Virus record (IMG/VR): IMGVR_UViG_3300009104_000126 | Location: 1 to 23,405 of that record | Reading direction: 5' to 3' (one strand) | From: a virus | DNA length: 23,405 nucleotides | Part shown: positions 14,802-22,895 of the stretch, piece after piece | How the letters are laid out: each line of letters begins with the position of its first letter | How positions within the stretch are numbered: the first letter of the stretch is position 1 | Notes under the pieces: generated by a model | Told to the model about the DNA's origin: nothing | Seen by the model: only the letters and a program-made list of their open reading frames with translations | The model's database searches: none | Position numbers and translations under genes: made by a program

Positions 14802-17800
14802 ATGGCAACTAAAAATTTAGTACCAAGAACTGGAAGTCAAGGTGGTATTGGAACAGATACTAAACCTTGGAAAGAAGCAATATTTTCTACTGGTAGTTTT
14901 CAATATATTAGTAGTTCTTTAATACCAGATGCATCAGAATCTTGGGATTTAGGTAGTGCAGATAAACCTTGGAAAGAAATTTATGTTTCAACAAGTTCAA
15001 TAAATTTTGTAAATCCATCAACTGGTACAGTTTTACAAACAATGTCAGCAACTTCAGATGGGTTTTCTTTTGGAGCGAGTGGTGATGCTATTATTAGTGG
15101 TTCAACCGTTAGTGGTTCTAAACTTCATATTGTAGGAACAGCCTTTATAGGTGGTAATTTAACTCTTGGAGATGCCGCAACAGATTCTATTAGTATTGGT
15201 GCAGATTTAACTTCTAATTTAATACCAAATGCAGACAATACTTATGATTTAGGTTCAAGTGGACAACAATGGAAAGATTTATATGTAAACGGAATAGGTT
15301 ATATAGACCAATTAGGAACTGATGGTGATCCAGTAGCAATTTATGTTAATAGTGGTGAACTTGATGGTGTAACCATTGGTGGAGAATCAGCCGCGGCCGC
15401 AACAGTTACAACACTTTCAGCGACTGGAGATGTTGATTTAGGTAACGCAACAAGTGATACTATTACGGTAACAGCCAGATTCGATTCTGACATTGTACCA
15501 TCTTCAGACAGTACAAGAGATTTAGGAACTTCAGCGTTACAATTTGCAGAAGCTCATATTGATACAGGTCATATAGATGATATTACTGCTACAGGAACTT
15601 CAACACTTACTACAGTTGATATTAATGGTGGAGCAATTGATGGAACTATTATTGGGGCCAATTCAGCAGCAGCTGGTACATTTACAAATTTAACAGTAAC
15701 TACAGATGTTAATATTGATGACTCTGGTGGTGATGGGGCTATTGATGGTGTTATTATTGGAGCATCTACCGCAGCCGCTGGTACATTTACAACTTTAAAT
15801 ACAACAGGACTTACTACGATAGGAGATGCAAGTGGTGATACATTAACTATTAACGCAGCAACTATCAATCCAGCCAATATAGCAGCAGGTACAGATAATA
15901 CAGTTGTTGTTTATAATGGTTCTACACTTTTAACAGACGAAATTGATTCAAGAGTTTGGGGAACTACATTAGTAGATACAGATGGATCAGGAACAAATAA
16001 TGAACTTGCAACTTGGTCTGATTCAAATTCTATAATTGGTGAAGGTAATTTAACTTTTGACGGTTCAACATTAACAGTTACAGGAGCACTTACAACAACT
16101 GGAAATGGAACTTATGGAAACGCGGTAGGGGATACACATACTTTTACTGGTCACATAACTTCAAGTGGTCATATAAGTGGTTCATCAACTTCAACTGGTT
16201 CATTTGGTGCAGTTACTATGGCAGAAGTTATAGGTAATTGGACAAACGCTGGAAACACCGTAGCCGATTTAGGAACTATTACAACCGTAGATATAAATGG
16301 TGGTACTATAAATGGAATCACAGATTTAGCTGTGGCAGATGGTGGTACAGGAGCTTCAACCTTTACTGATGGTGGAATTTTACTTGGTAGTGGAACAAGT
16401 GCTATTACAGCAACTGCAGTATTAGGTGATGGAGAAATTTTAATAGGAGATGGAAGTACAGACCCAACTACATTAGATATTGGTTCAAGTACTGCAATTA
16501 CAACTCTCGGAACTATCTCAACGGGTGTTTGGGAAGGTACAACTATAGCAGTAGATCAAGGTGGAACAGGAGCCACTTCTCTAAATAATTTAATTACATT
16601 AGGAACACATACTACTGGTAATTATGTAGCCACTTTAACTGCCGGTGCATTAATTGATTTACAAAATAATAGTGGTGAAACTGCTAGTCCAACAATAGAT
16701 GTTGATTTAACTGAAGCAGGTGAAGCAGCAATAGCAAATGGTGATTACATTTTATTCCTTGATGGTGGAGCTACAGGAACTCACGCAAAAGAAGCAATAG
16801 CCGATGTAGCAACACTATTCGCTGGTACAGGATTAACCGCAACCAATTCAGTAATTGCAATAGATGCGGCCGACACAACTACTACTTCCATTCTAAATTC
16901 TTCACTCGGTAAAATCGGAACAGCAGCAGCTCAAGAATATATTACATTTGGAACTTCTAATGAAGTAAATACTTTTATAGATAATACAGAAAGACATAGT
17001 GTAACTGCAGCGGGTGTTAATATTACAGGAGCATTAACAGTTAGTGGCAACTTAACTGTAAATGGAACAACTTCTTATATTTCTTCTTCTGTACTTGAGA
17101 TAGGAGATAGAATTATAACTTTGAACTCAGGTAACGCAGCAGGTGATGGTGGTCTACATATAATTGATACCGACTCAGCAGAAACAGGTTCATTACTTTG
17201 GGATGTAAGTGCAGATAGATGGATAGGTGGATTAAGTGGAAGTGAAGTTACAATACCAACTATTAGTTCAACCGATACACTTACAAATAAAACTTTAACC
17301 ACACCAACAATTGGTAATTTTTCAAACGCCACTCATACTCACGCTAACGCAGCAAATGGTGGACAGATTACTCTTGGAACTGGAACGACAGGAAATTATG
17401 TTGCAACAGCAGTAGCAGGTACTGGTATATCTGTAAGTGGGGCAACTGGAAATGTAACTATCTCAAGTGCAATCACAGCGGGTGATGGTTTAACATTAAA
17501 TACCGCAGACATCGATATAGATGCAGCACAAACAACTATTACTTCTATATTAAATACAAGCTTGGTAGTTGGTAGAGATTCAGATAATGATATAGATTTT
17601 GCTACCGATAATAATATTATATTTAGAGCGGGTGGTGAGGATCAACTTACACTTGTTGATGGTGCTTTAACACCATCTTCAAATGCTATTGTAGATTTAG
17701 GTACGGATGCACTTGAATTTAAAGATGCTTATTTTGATGGAACAGTAGAGGCAGATGCAATTACAATTGGTGGAAGTACATTAGCAAGTGTTATTCAAGG

Positions 17801-19385
17801 AACTACTGTAACAAATGCAACAAATGCAGCCCACGTTTCGGTAGCAGATAATGAAAGTACTGACGAAAATAATTTAATTCCATTTATAGAAGATACTTCG
17901 GCAACTGGAAACGTTGGGTTAGAATCAGATGGAGATTTTCATTATAATCCATCTACAGGAAGATTAACTGCAACTCAATTGGCAGGAACACTACAAACTG
18001 CAGCACAAGGAAACATAACATCATTAGGTACGCTTACAACACTAACAGTAGATGATATTACAATTAATGATTCTACCATTTCAGATGGTGGTGATTTAAC
18101 AATTGATGTCGAAGGAGATATTACATTAGATGCCAATGGGGCAGATATAATTTTAAAAGATGATGGTACTGCTTTCGGTAGATTTAAAAGAGATACATCT
18201 GATTTTGTAATTAAATCAGAAACAAACGATAAAGATATTCTATTCAAAGGAGTTGATAATAGTTCTACTATAACCGCACTTTCATTAGATATGTCTGAGG
18301 GTGGAAATGCAGAATTTAGTGGAAACGTAAGTGGCTCTGCAACTTCAACTGGTTCGTTTGGTTCGGTAGTAGCTGCTGGTACAGGAATAAATACATTTGC
18401 AGGAAAAGTAGGCATCGGCCTCACTAATCCATCTAATTTACTTCACGTAGAAAAAAGTACAAGTGGTACATTTTTAGGTTATATAAATAATACTCATGCA
18501 GATGGATATGGATTAAAAGTTAAAGGTGGACAAAATGCAGGAGATTATGCCTTTCTTGTAGAAGCACAAAACTCAGCTGATCATGTATTTAGAGTATTAG
18601 GAGATGGTACTACAGAATTTCCAAAAGCAAATGCAAAAGTAAGTGGTTCATCAACTTCAACTGGTTCATTTGGTCGTTTAGGGTTAGCTGTTGGTGGTGG
18701 TGTAGATTTACCTGATAACGTCAAACTTAATTTTGGTGATGGCAGTGATTTACAAATTTATCATGGTGGTTCAAATAGTGTTATTAAAGACGCTGGTACT
18801 GGAGGATTAATTTTAAGGGCTACTGAACTTAAACTCATGGGTGATAATACCAGTGAAGAATTTTTAGTAGCTACAGAAAATGCTGGAGTAGACATTTATT
18901 ATGATGATTCTAAGAAATTTGAAACTGTAACTGGTGGGGTAACTATAACAGGAAAAATGACATCAGATAGTGCACGTATAGATGACGCAACAGCTGCTTC
19001 AAGTAAAACAACAGGAGCATTGATAGTTGATGGTGGTGTAGGTGTTGGTTTAGATATTCACGCTGGTGGTGATGTTGTAGCATATGCATCTTCTGATATA
19101 AAACTTAAAGATAATATAGAAGTTATAGAAGATTCATTAGATAAAATAAGTGAAATTAGAGGTGTTAAATTTGATTGGAATGAAGAATCACCTGAATGGG
19201 CACAAGAAAGAGGACATGATGTTGGAGTTATAGCACAAGAAGTTCAAAAAGTACTTCCCGAAATTGTAACAGAAAGAACAAATGGTTATTTAGGAGTTGA
19301 TTATAAAAGATTAATTCCATTATTGATAGAATCCATTAAAGAATTAAAACAAGAGGTAGAAGATCTAAAGAAAAAAGTGAATTAG
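14802..19385 (+). CDS. Giant fibre protein with C-terminal Peptidase_S74 chaperone domain
   Basis: At 1527 residues this is the largest protein in the window. DLGS-type units lie at residues 38-63, 138-164, 228-253 and about 955-980 (for example NLIPNADNTYDLGSSGQQW). Residues about 275-345 hold IDGxIIGxxxAAAGTFT units. Then follow DGGTGASTF and QGGTGATSL elements, a LTVNGTTSYISSSVLEIGDR module shared with the fibre at 12179, three SGSxTSTGSFG units, and near residues 1310-1386 QIYHGGSNSVIKDAGTG with IYYDDSKKFET. Residues about 1430-1527 are a Peptidase_S74 (intramolecular chaperone) domain: SDIKLKDNI, VGVIAQEVQKVLPEIV, GVDYKRLIPLLIESIKEL, then a coiled coil. In this family the chaperone folds the trimer and cuts itself off; Ser1431 and Lys1436 fit the catalytic pair with the correct 5-residue spacing. 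The mature fibre would then be about 1430 residues. Confidence 0.9.
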   Translation: MATKNLVPRTGSQGGIGTDTKPWKEAIFSTGSFQYISSSLIPDASESWDLGSADKPWKEIYVSTSSINFVNPSTGTVLQTMSATSDGFSFGASGDAIISGSTVSGSKLHIVGTAFIGGNLTLGDAATDSISIGADLTSNLIPNADNTYDLGSSGQQWKDLYVNGIGYIDQLGTDGDPVAIYVNSGELDGVTIGGESAAAATVTTLSATGDVDLGNATSDTITVTARFDSDIVPSSDSTRDLGTSALQFAEAHIDTGHIDDITATGTSTLTTVDINGGAIDGTIIGANSAAAGTFTNLTVTTDVNIDDSGGDGAIDGVIIGASTAAAGTFTTLNTTGLTTIGDASGDTLTINAATINPANIAAGTDNTVVVYNGSTLLTDEIDSRVWGTTLVDTDGSGTNNELATWSDSNSIIGEGNLTFDGSTLTVTGALTTTGNGTYGNAVGDTHTFTGHITSSGHISGSSTSTGSFGAVTMAEVIGNWTNAGNTVADLGTITTVDINGGTINGITDLAVADGGTGASTFTDGGILLGSGTSAITATAVLGDGEILIGDGSTDPTTLDIGSSTAITTLGTISTGVWEGTTIAVDQGGTGATSLNNLITLGTHTTGNYVATLTAGALIDLQNNSGETASPTIDVDLTEAGEAAIANGDYILFLDGGATGTHAKEAIADVATLFAGTGLTATNSVIAIDAADTTTTSILNSSLGKIGTAAAQEYITFGTSNEVNTFIDNTERHSVTAAGVNITGALTVSGNLTVNGTTSYISSSVLEIGDRIITLNSGNAAGDGGLHIIDTDSAETGSLLWDVSADRWIGGLSGSEVTIPTISSTDTLTNKTLTTPTIGNFSNATHTHANAANGGQITLGTGTTGNYVATAVAGTGISVSGATGNVTISSAITAGDGLTLNTADIDIDAAQTTITSILNTSLVVGRDSDNDIDFATDNNIIFRAGGEDQLTLVDGALTPSSNAIVDLGTDALEFKDAYFDGTVEADAITIGGSTLASVIQGTTVTNATNAAHVSVADNESTDENNLIPFIEDTSATGNVGLESDGDFHYNPSTGRLTATQLAGTLQTAAQGNITSLGTLTTLTVDDITINDSTISDGGDLTIDVEGDITLDANGADIILKDDGTAFGRFKRDTSDFVIKSETNDKDILFKGVDNSSTITALSLDMSEGGNAEFSGNVSGSATSTGSFGSVVAAGTGINTFAGKVGIGLTNPSNLLHVEKSTSGTFLGYINNTHADGYGLKVKGGQNAGDYAFLVEAQNSADHVFRVLGDGTTEFPKANAKVSGSSTSTGSFGRLGLAVGGGVDLPDNVKLNFGDGSDLQIYHGGSNSVIKDAGTGGLILRATELKLMGDNTSEEFLVATENAGVDIYYDDSKKFETVTGGVTITGKMTSDSARIDDATAASSKTTGALIVDGGVGVGLDIHAGGDVVAYASSDIKLKDNIEVIEDSLDKISEIRGVKFDWNEESPEWAQERGHDVGVIAQEVQKVLPEIVTERTNGYLGVDYKRLIPLLIESIKELKQEVEDLKKKVN
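16176..16208 (+). repeat. 33-nt exact direct repeat, copy 1
   Basis: This 33-base stretch encoding SGSSTSTGSFG is identical to 18642-18674 in the same gene and frame. The copies are 2466 bases (822 codons) apart. A third, shorter and imperfect version lies near 18330-18360. Confidence 0.9.
18642..18674 (+). repeat. 33-nt exact direct repeat, copy 2
   Basis: Identical to 16176-16208, in the same reading phase. Recombination between the copies would keep the frame and the C-terminal chaperone domain. Confidence 0.9.
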
Positions 19386-19397
19386 AGTAATTTACTT

Positions 19398-19407
19398 TAT
19401 ATTTATA
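19398..19407 (+). promoter_or_regulatory. Putative late promoter TATATTTATA
   Basis: An exact copy of the 10-mer found at 2281, 19783 and 22287. It lies in the 52-base gap after the giant fibre gene and 40 bases before the coiled-coil gene. No terminator separates it from the fibre gene. Confidence 0.6.
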
Positions 19408-19437
19408 TAAAAGGTTAACAAAATAGGAGAAAAAGTT

Positions 19438-19743
19438 ATGGCCGATCAAGAGACAAAATTCTCAGAAGAAGAATTGAAATCTTTACAAGACCTACAAACT
19501 TCGTATCAACAGAAACAACTACAATTTGGACAGTTAGAGGTTCAAAGGTTATTAGTATCACAACAATTAGAACAATTGGATAATGCTAAAGCCAAGTTAG
19601 AAGTTGAATACAGTGAAGTTCAAGAAACTGAACGAAAATTGGTTCAATCATTGAATGAAAAGTATGGTCCTGGTAATTTAGACCCAGCAACAGGAGTATT
19701 TACTCCCACGCCAGTAGCTGAAGAAACTTCAGAAGCTACTTAA
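19438..19743 (+). CDS. Coiled-coil protein upstream of the tail sheath gene
   Basis: The 101-residue protein is mostly one long charged helix (residues about 8-75) rich in Gln, Glu, Leu and Lys with heptad-like spacing of Leu and Val, for example LQDLQTSYQQKQLQFGQLEV and LEQLDNAKAKLEVEY. The end is a short conserved-looking segment, LNEKYGPGNLDPATGVFTP, and an acidic tail. There is no membrane segment. It has a promoter motif before it, a GGAG ribosome site (19426-19429) and a hairpin after it, so it may form a single-gene unit. I cannot name the family. Its place just before gp18 is compatible with a tail-assembly or structural role; that is a guess from position. Confidence 0.65.
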   Translation: MADQETKFSEEELKSLQDLQTSYQQKQLQFGQLEVQRLLVSQQLEQLDNAKAKLEVEYSEVQETERKLVQSLNEKYGPGNLDPATGVFTPTPVAEETSEAT

Positions 19744-19753
19744 AATAATCTCC

Positions 19754-19772
19754 CCCAAGTATATCGTTTGGG
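19754..19772 (+). terminator. Possible terminator hairpin without T tract
   Basis: CCCAA (19754-19758) pairs with TTGGG (19768-19772), a 5-bp stem with a 9-base loop, 11 bases after the coiled-coil stop. There is no T run behind it, so termination would be weak. The promoter motif at 19783 follows, repeating the hairpin-then-promoter order seen at 2241-2291 and 22247-22296. Confidence 0.4.
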
Positions 19773-19782
19773 AAAGTTACGC

Positions 19783-19793
19783 TATATTTATAG
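19783..19793 (+). promoter_or_regulatory. Putative late promoter TATATTTATAG for tail sheath gene
   Basis: An exact TATATTTATA followed by G, 72 bases before the gp18 start. RNA starting about 6 bases after the core would carry a 5' hairpin at 19804-19819. The same 11-mer occurs at 2281. Confidence 0.65.
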
Positions 19794-19803
19794 TAAATCT
19801 TTA

Positions 19804-19819
19804 TAGTCCAAGTGGACTA
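19804..19819 (+). promoter_or_regulatory. 5'-leader hairpin before gp18
   Basis: TAGTCC (19804-19809) pairs perfectly with GGACTA (19814-19819) around an AAGT loop. It starts 11 bases after the promoter motif, so it would sit within the first few bases of the transcript, and about 25 bases before the ribosome site. It may protect the mRNA end. Confidence 0.5.
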
Positions 19820-19854
19820 ATTAGTTATTTAAATTATAACATAGGAGAAAAATA

Positions 19855-22224
19855 ATGGCAGAAAGAATCGTATCGCCGGGTGTGTTTACGAGAGAACGAG
19901 ATTTGTCATTTCTTCCACAGGGTATCGCTGATATTGGAGCATGTATAATAGGACCAACACTTAAAGGTCCTGCTTTCGTTCCAACGACAATAAGAAGTTT
20001 CCCTGAGTTTGAAGAAATGTTTGGATCAACTTCTAAGAATTATTATACACCGTATGCGGTAGAACAATATTTAAGGAGTGCGGGAACTGTAACTATAGTT
20101 CGTGTATTAAACACCGATGGATATTCAGCTGATTCACTATCACTATATCTTAGTGGTAGTAGTTTCACTAAAAAGACAGTGGCGGTGTTGTTACCATCAA
20201 GAGGTGGTTCAAGTGGAACTGCAGATTTAGAAGGTAGTAATGTTACTGGAAGTTGGAGTTCAGCAACACTTGTATTGAGTGGTAGTAATTGGGGTGCAAA
20301 AAGTTTAACAAGTCGTTCATATACAATATCATTTGATACAGGAAGTGCAAATTACATTGAAAATGTATTTAGTACAGATCCACAAGTTCAGAAATCTGGA
20401 CAAAATACTGTATCAGCATATTTGTATAAGAATTTTAAATATGCACAAAGTAGCAATGGATATAGTGCAAATGCAGCAATAACAGCAAGTCATGGAACTC
20501 ATAACTTATCTGTAACATATGCAAATGCAGCTACACCATCCATTCAATCACAAACTATAAACAATTCTAAGTATAACTTATTTAAAGTTAATACTCGTTC
20601 ACATGGTAGTGATGTAAATAACAAATATAAAGTTGTTATTTTGAATGTTAAGAAAGCAGGTTCAATTGCAGGTAGTGATTATGGTTCATTTTCACTTCAA
20701 CTAAGACAAACTGGATTAAATGATAACAATTTAACAAAAGATAACATCTTAGAACAATGGGATGGTTTGAATTTTGATCCAACAAGTCCTAATTATTTTG
20801 CAAAACGGATTGGTGATAGGTATGTTACTATCGCGAGTGATGGTAAACTTACTTACAATGGTGATTGGCCAAATATGTCTAAACATATTTATGTATCTGA
20901 TTTTACAGATATAGCAGAAAAAGCATCACCAGTTAGTGTAGTTCCAATGGGACATGCAGCAGTTAATAACCCATTTGGTAGTGATGATTCATCTATCCCA
21001 GCGTGGACAGTTAAAACATCACAATCAAACGCACAAGGTGAGTTTGACGCTAATGAACCTTTTGGAGTAGATTATTCTAACGCTGACGCAGAACAATATT
21101 TAGCACCTGTAAATTCATTTGGTAATGGAGCAAATGCTACTATGAGTATTGAGGACTTCAATGGTAGTTCAGATGCATCAACAACAGGAGCTACTTATTC
21201 AGATGGAACTGAAAAAATAACACTTGCTTTATCTAACATTAAACAGAGAAAGTTTGTTGTTCCATTTCAAGGTGGATTCGATGGGGAAAACCCAGCAAAT
21301 CCAAAATTGACAGGAGCAAGTATTGTTAATACCAATACACAAGGGTTTGATTGTTCAACATCTTCAACTGGTGGTACAGTAGCTTACAAGAAAGCAATTA
21401 ACTCTGTAAGTAACGCCGATGAATTTGATATCAATATGTTAGTAACACCTGGTATCGTTCATGGATTACATTCTAAGATTACAAATCATGCAATATCTAA
21501 GTGTGAAGCACGTGGTGATGCATTTTATGTATTAGATTGTGGTATTCAAGGTGGTACAATAGCAAGTGCAACTTCAGCAGTATCTGCACTTGATACGAAC
21601 TACGCAGCAACCTATTATCCTTGGGTAAAGATTGTAGATAGAAATACATCATTACCTGTATGGGTTCCGCCTTCAGTCGTGTTACCTGGTGTAATTGCTT
21701 ACACAGACCAAGTAGCACACGAATGGTTCGCACCAGCTGGTCTGAATCGTGGTGGTTTAACAACTGTACTTGAAGCACAAACGAGATTGACTCATTCTGA
21801 AAGGGATGACCTTTATGAAGAAAGAGTTAATCCAATAGCTTCATTCCCAGGTCAAGGTGTAGTAGTTTGGGGACAAAAGACCTTACAAGGTCGTCCTTCA
21901 GCACTTGATAGGGTGAATGTTCGTAGATTGTTAATTAAACTGAAGAAGTTTATTGCATCTTCAAGTAGGTATTTAGTATTTGAACAAAATACTACGGCAA
22001 CAAGAAACAGATTCCTTAACATTGTGAATCCGTTCTTAGAGTCAGTACAAGCAAATAGTGGTTTATCCGCATTTAGAGTAGTAATGGATGATTCCAATAA
22101 TACTCCAGATGTTGTTGATAGAAATCAACTTGTTGGTCAGATATTTATCCAACCAACACGGACAGCTGAATTTATTGTATTGGACTTCGTTGTTCAACCA
22201 ACAGGAGCAGCATTTCCTGAATAA
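19855..22224 (+). CDS. 18: Tail sheath protein gp18
   Basis: The 789-residue protein forms the contractile sheath; T4 gp18 has 659 residues, so this one is about 130 longer. The N-terminus (ERIVSPGVFTRERDLSFLPQ, then IGPTLKGPAFVPTTIRSFPEFEEMFG and YAVEQYLRSAGTVTIVRVLN) and the C-terminal third (PVWVPPSVVLPGVIAYTD, WFAPAGLNRGGL, NPIASFPGQGVVVWGQKTLQ, DRVNVRRLLIKLKKFIA, TRTAEFIVLDFVVQP) are the conserved parts that build the inner sheath wall. The middle, about residues 95-480, is Ser/Asn-rich and variable, as expected for the outward-facing domains, and carries the extra length. A GGAG site lies at 19843-19846. It has a promoter motif before it and a strong terminator after it, so it is probably made from its own transcript. 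Confidence 0.96.
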   Translation: MAERIVSPGVFTRERDLSFLPQGIADIGACIIGPTLKGPAFVPTTIRSFPEFEEMFGSTSKNYYTPYAVEQYLRSAGTVTIVRVLNTDGYSADSLSLYLSGSSFTKKTVAVLLPSRGGSSGTADLEGSNVTGSWSSATLVLSGSNWGAKSLTSRSYTISFDTGSANYIENVFSTDPQVQKSGQNTVSAYLYKNFKYAQSSNGYSANAAITASHGTHNLSVTYANAATPSIQSQTINNSKYNLFKVNTRSHGSDVNNKYKVVILNVKKAGSIAGSDYGSFSLQLRQTGLNDNNLTKDNILEQWDGLNFDPTSPNYFAKRIGDRYVTIASDGKLTYNGDWPNMSKHIYVSDFTDIAEKASPVSVVPMGHAAVNNPFGSDDSSIPAWTVKTSQSNAQGEFDANEPFGVDYSNADAEQYLAPVNSFGNGANATMSIEDFNGSSDASTTGATYSDGTEKITLALSNIKQRKFVVPFQGGFDGENPANPKLTGASIVNTNTQGFDCSTSSTGGTVAYKKAINSVSNADEFDINMLVTPGIVHGLHSKITNHAISKCEARGDAFYVLDCGIQGGTIASATSAVSALDTNYAATYYPWVKIVDRNTSLPVWVPPSVVLPGVIAYTDQVAHEWFAPAGLNRGGLTTVLEAQTRLTHSERDDLYEERVNPIASFPGQGVVVWGQKTLQGRPSALDRVNVRRLLIKLKKFIASSSRYLVFEQNTTATRNRFLNIVNPFLESVQANSGLSAFRVVMDDSNNTPDVVDRNQLVGQIFIQPTRTAEFIVLDFVVQPTGAAFPE

Positions 22225-22246
22225 GTTTAATCAATAGATTAACAAA

Positions 22247-22277
22247 TGAAAAGCCCCTCTTTTTTGAGGGGTTTTTT
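22247..22277 (+). terminator. Rho-independent terminator after gene 18
   Basis: CCCCTC (22254-22259) pairs with GAGGGG (22266-22271) around six T, followed by six T (22272-22277). The upstream A run allows the stem to extend by A-T pairs. This is the clearest terminator in the window. The next promoter motif begins 10 bases later. Confidence 0.94.
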
Positions 22278-22286
22278 GTTGCCCAA

Positions 22287-22296
22287 TATATTTATA
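22287..22296 (+). promoter_or_regulatory. Putative late promoter TATATTTATA (distal) before gene 19
   Basis: An exact copy of the 10-mer, 10 bases after the gp18 terminator and 117 bases before the gp19 ATG. A perfect 7-bp hairpin begins 3 bases after it. A second, nearer motif is at 22363. Confidence 0.6.
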
Positions 22297-22298
22297 TA

Positions 22299-22320
22299 TG
22301 AAGTTAGATATAAAACTTCA
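22299..22320 (+). promoter_or_regulatory. 5'-leader hairpin before gene 19
   Basis: TGAAGTT (22299-22305) pairs perfectly with AACTTCA (22314-22320) around an 8-base loop. It would lie at the very 5' end of RNA from the promoter at 22287. The gap 22225-22403 otherwise holds only the terminator, two promoter motifs and the ribosome site; I see no credible gene in it. Confidence 0.5.
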
Positions 22321-22362
22321 AAAAAACTATGAAAAATGAATATGATGATTTTTTATAAAATT

Positions 22363-22373
22363 GATATTTATAG
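22363..22373 (+). promoter_or_regulatory. Putative late promoter GATATTTATAG (proximal) before gene 19
   Basis: The core ATATTTAT (22364-22371) is followed by AG, 41 bases before the gp19 start. Together with the motif at 22287 it gives the tail tube gene two tandem promoters, in keeping with the large amount of tube protein each virion needs. Confidence 0.55.
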
Positions 22374-22403
22374 TTGAAGAATTAAACTTATTGGAGATTA
22401 AAG

Positions 22404-22895
22404 ATGCCAGAACTATTAGATCCTTCTGAAATAATGTTCACACCATTTGAACCGAAAACTAAAAATCGGTACATCATGTATATTGAAGGGATACCAGCTT
22501 ATCTTGTTAAAACAGCAAACAGACCTTCAATAGCCTTTGAAACGATTGAATTAGACCACATCAACGTAAGACGATATGTTAAAGGTAAAGGTGCATGGGA
22601 AGAATTAGAAATTACTTTATATGACCCAGTTGTTCCAAGTGGAGCACAGGCAGTTATGGAATGGGTTCGTTTATCTCACGAGTCAGTAACAGGTAGAGAT
22701 GGTTATACAGATTTTTATAAGAAAGATGTAACTATCAATGTTTTAGGACCAGTTGGTGATAAAGTTGAGGAATGGACATTAAAAGGAACATGGATTGTAA
22801 ACGCGAATTTTAACGATTTGGATTGGGCAAACACTACTGATCCTGCAGATATTACTCTTACACTAAGATACGATTACGCAATATTACAATTCTAA
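22404..22895 (+). CDS. 19: Tail tube protein gp19
   Basis: The protein has 163 residues, the same as T4 gp19, and forms the inner tube through which DNA passes. Recognisable parts are the N-terminal PSEIMFTPFEPKTKNRYIMY, the loop PAYLVKTANRPSIAFETIEL, then HINVRRYVKGKGAWEELEIT, LYDPVVPSGAQAVMEWVRLS and the final strands ADITLTLRYDYAILQF; these follow the tube fold shared with type VI secretion Hcp and other contractile tails. The ribosome site GGAG (22393-22396) lies 7 bases before the ATG. It has its own promoter motifs and a terminator before it. The next gene is 36 bases downstream with no terminator between, so the two are probably cotranscribed. Confidence 0.96.
   Translation: MPELLDPSEIMFTPFEPKTKNRYIMYIEGIPAYLVKTANRPSIAFETIELDHINVRRYVKGKGAWEELEITLYDPVVPSGAQAVMEWVRLSHESVTGRDGYTDFYKKDVTINVLGPVGDKVEEWTLKGTWIVNANFNDLDWANTTDPADITLTLRYDYAILQF

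Noticed and set aside
699-22097. Open frames on the - strand, such as 5581-6057, 12808-13320 and 17975-18424
   Set aside because: They lie opposite clear + strand genes, have no ribosome sites and encode low-complexity Ser/Val/Pro-rich sequence created by the antisense of Ser/Thr/Asp-rich fibre repeats.
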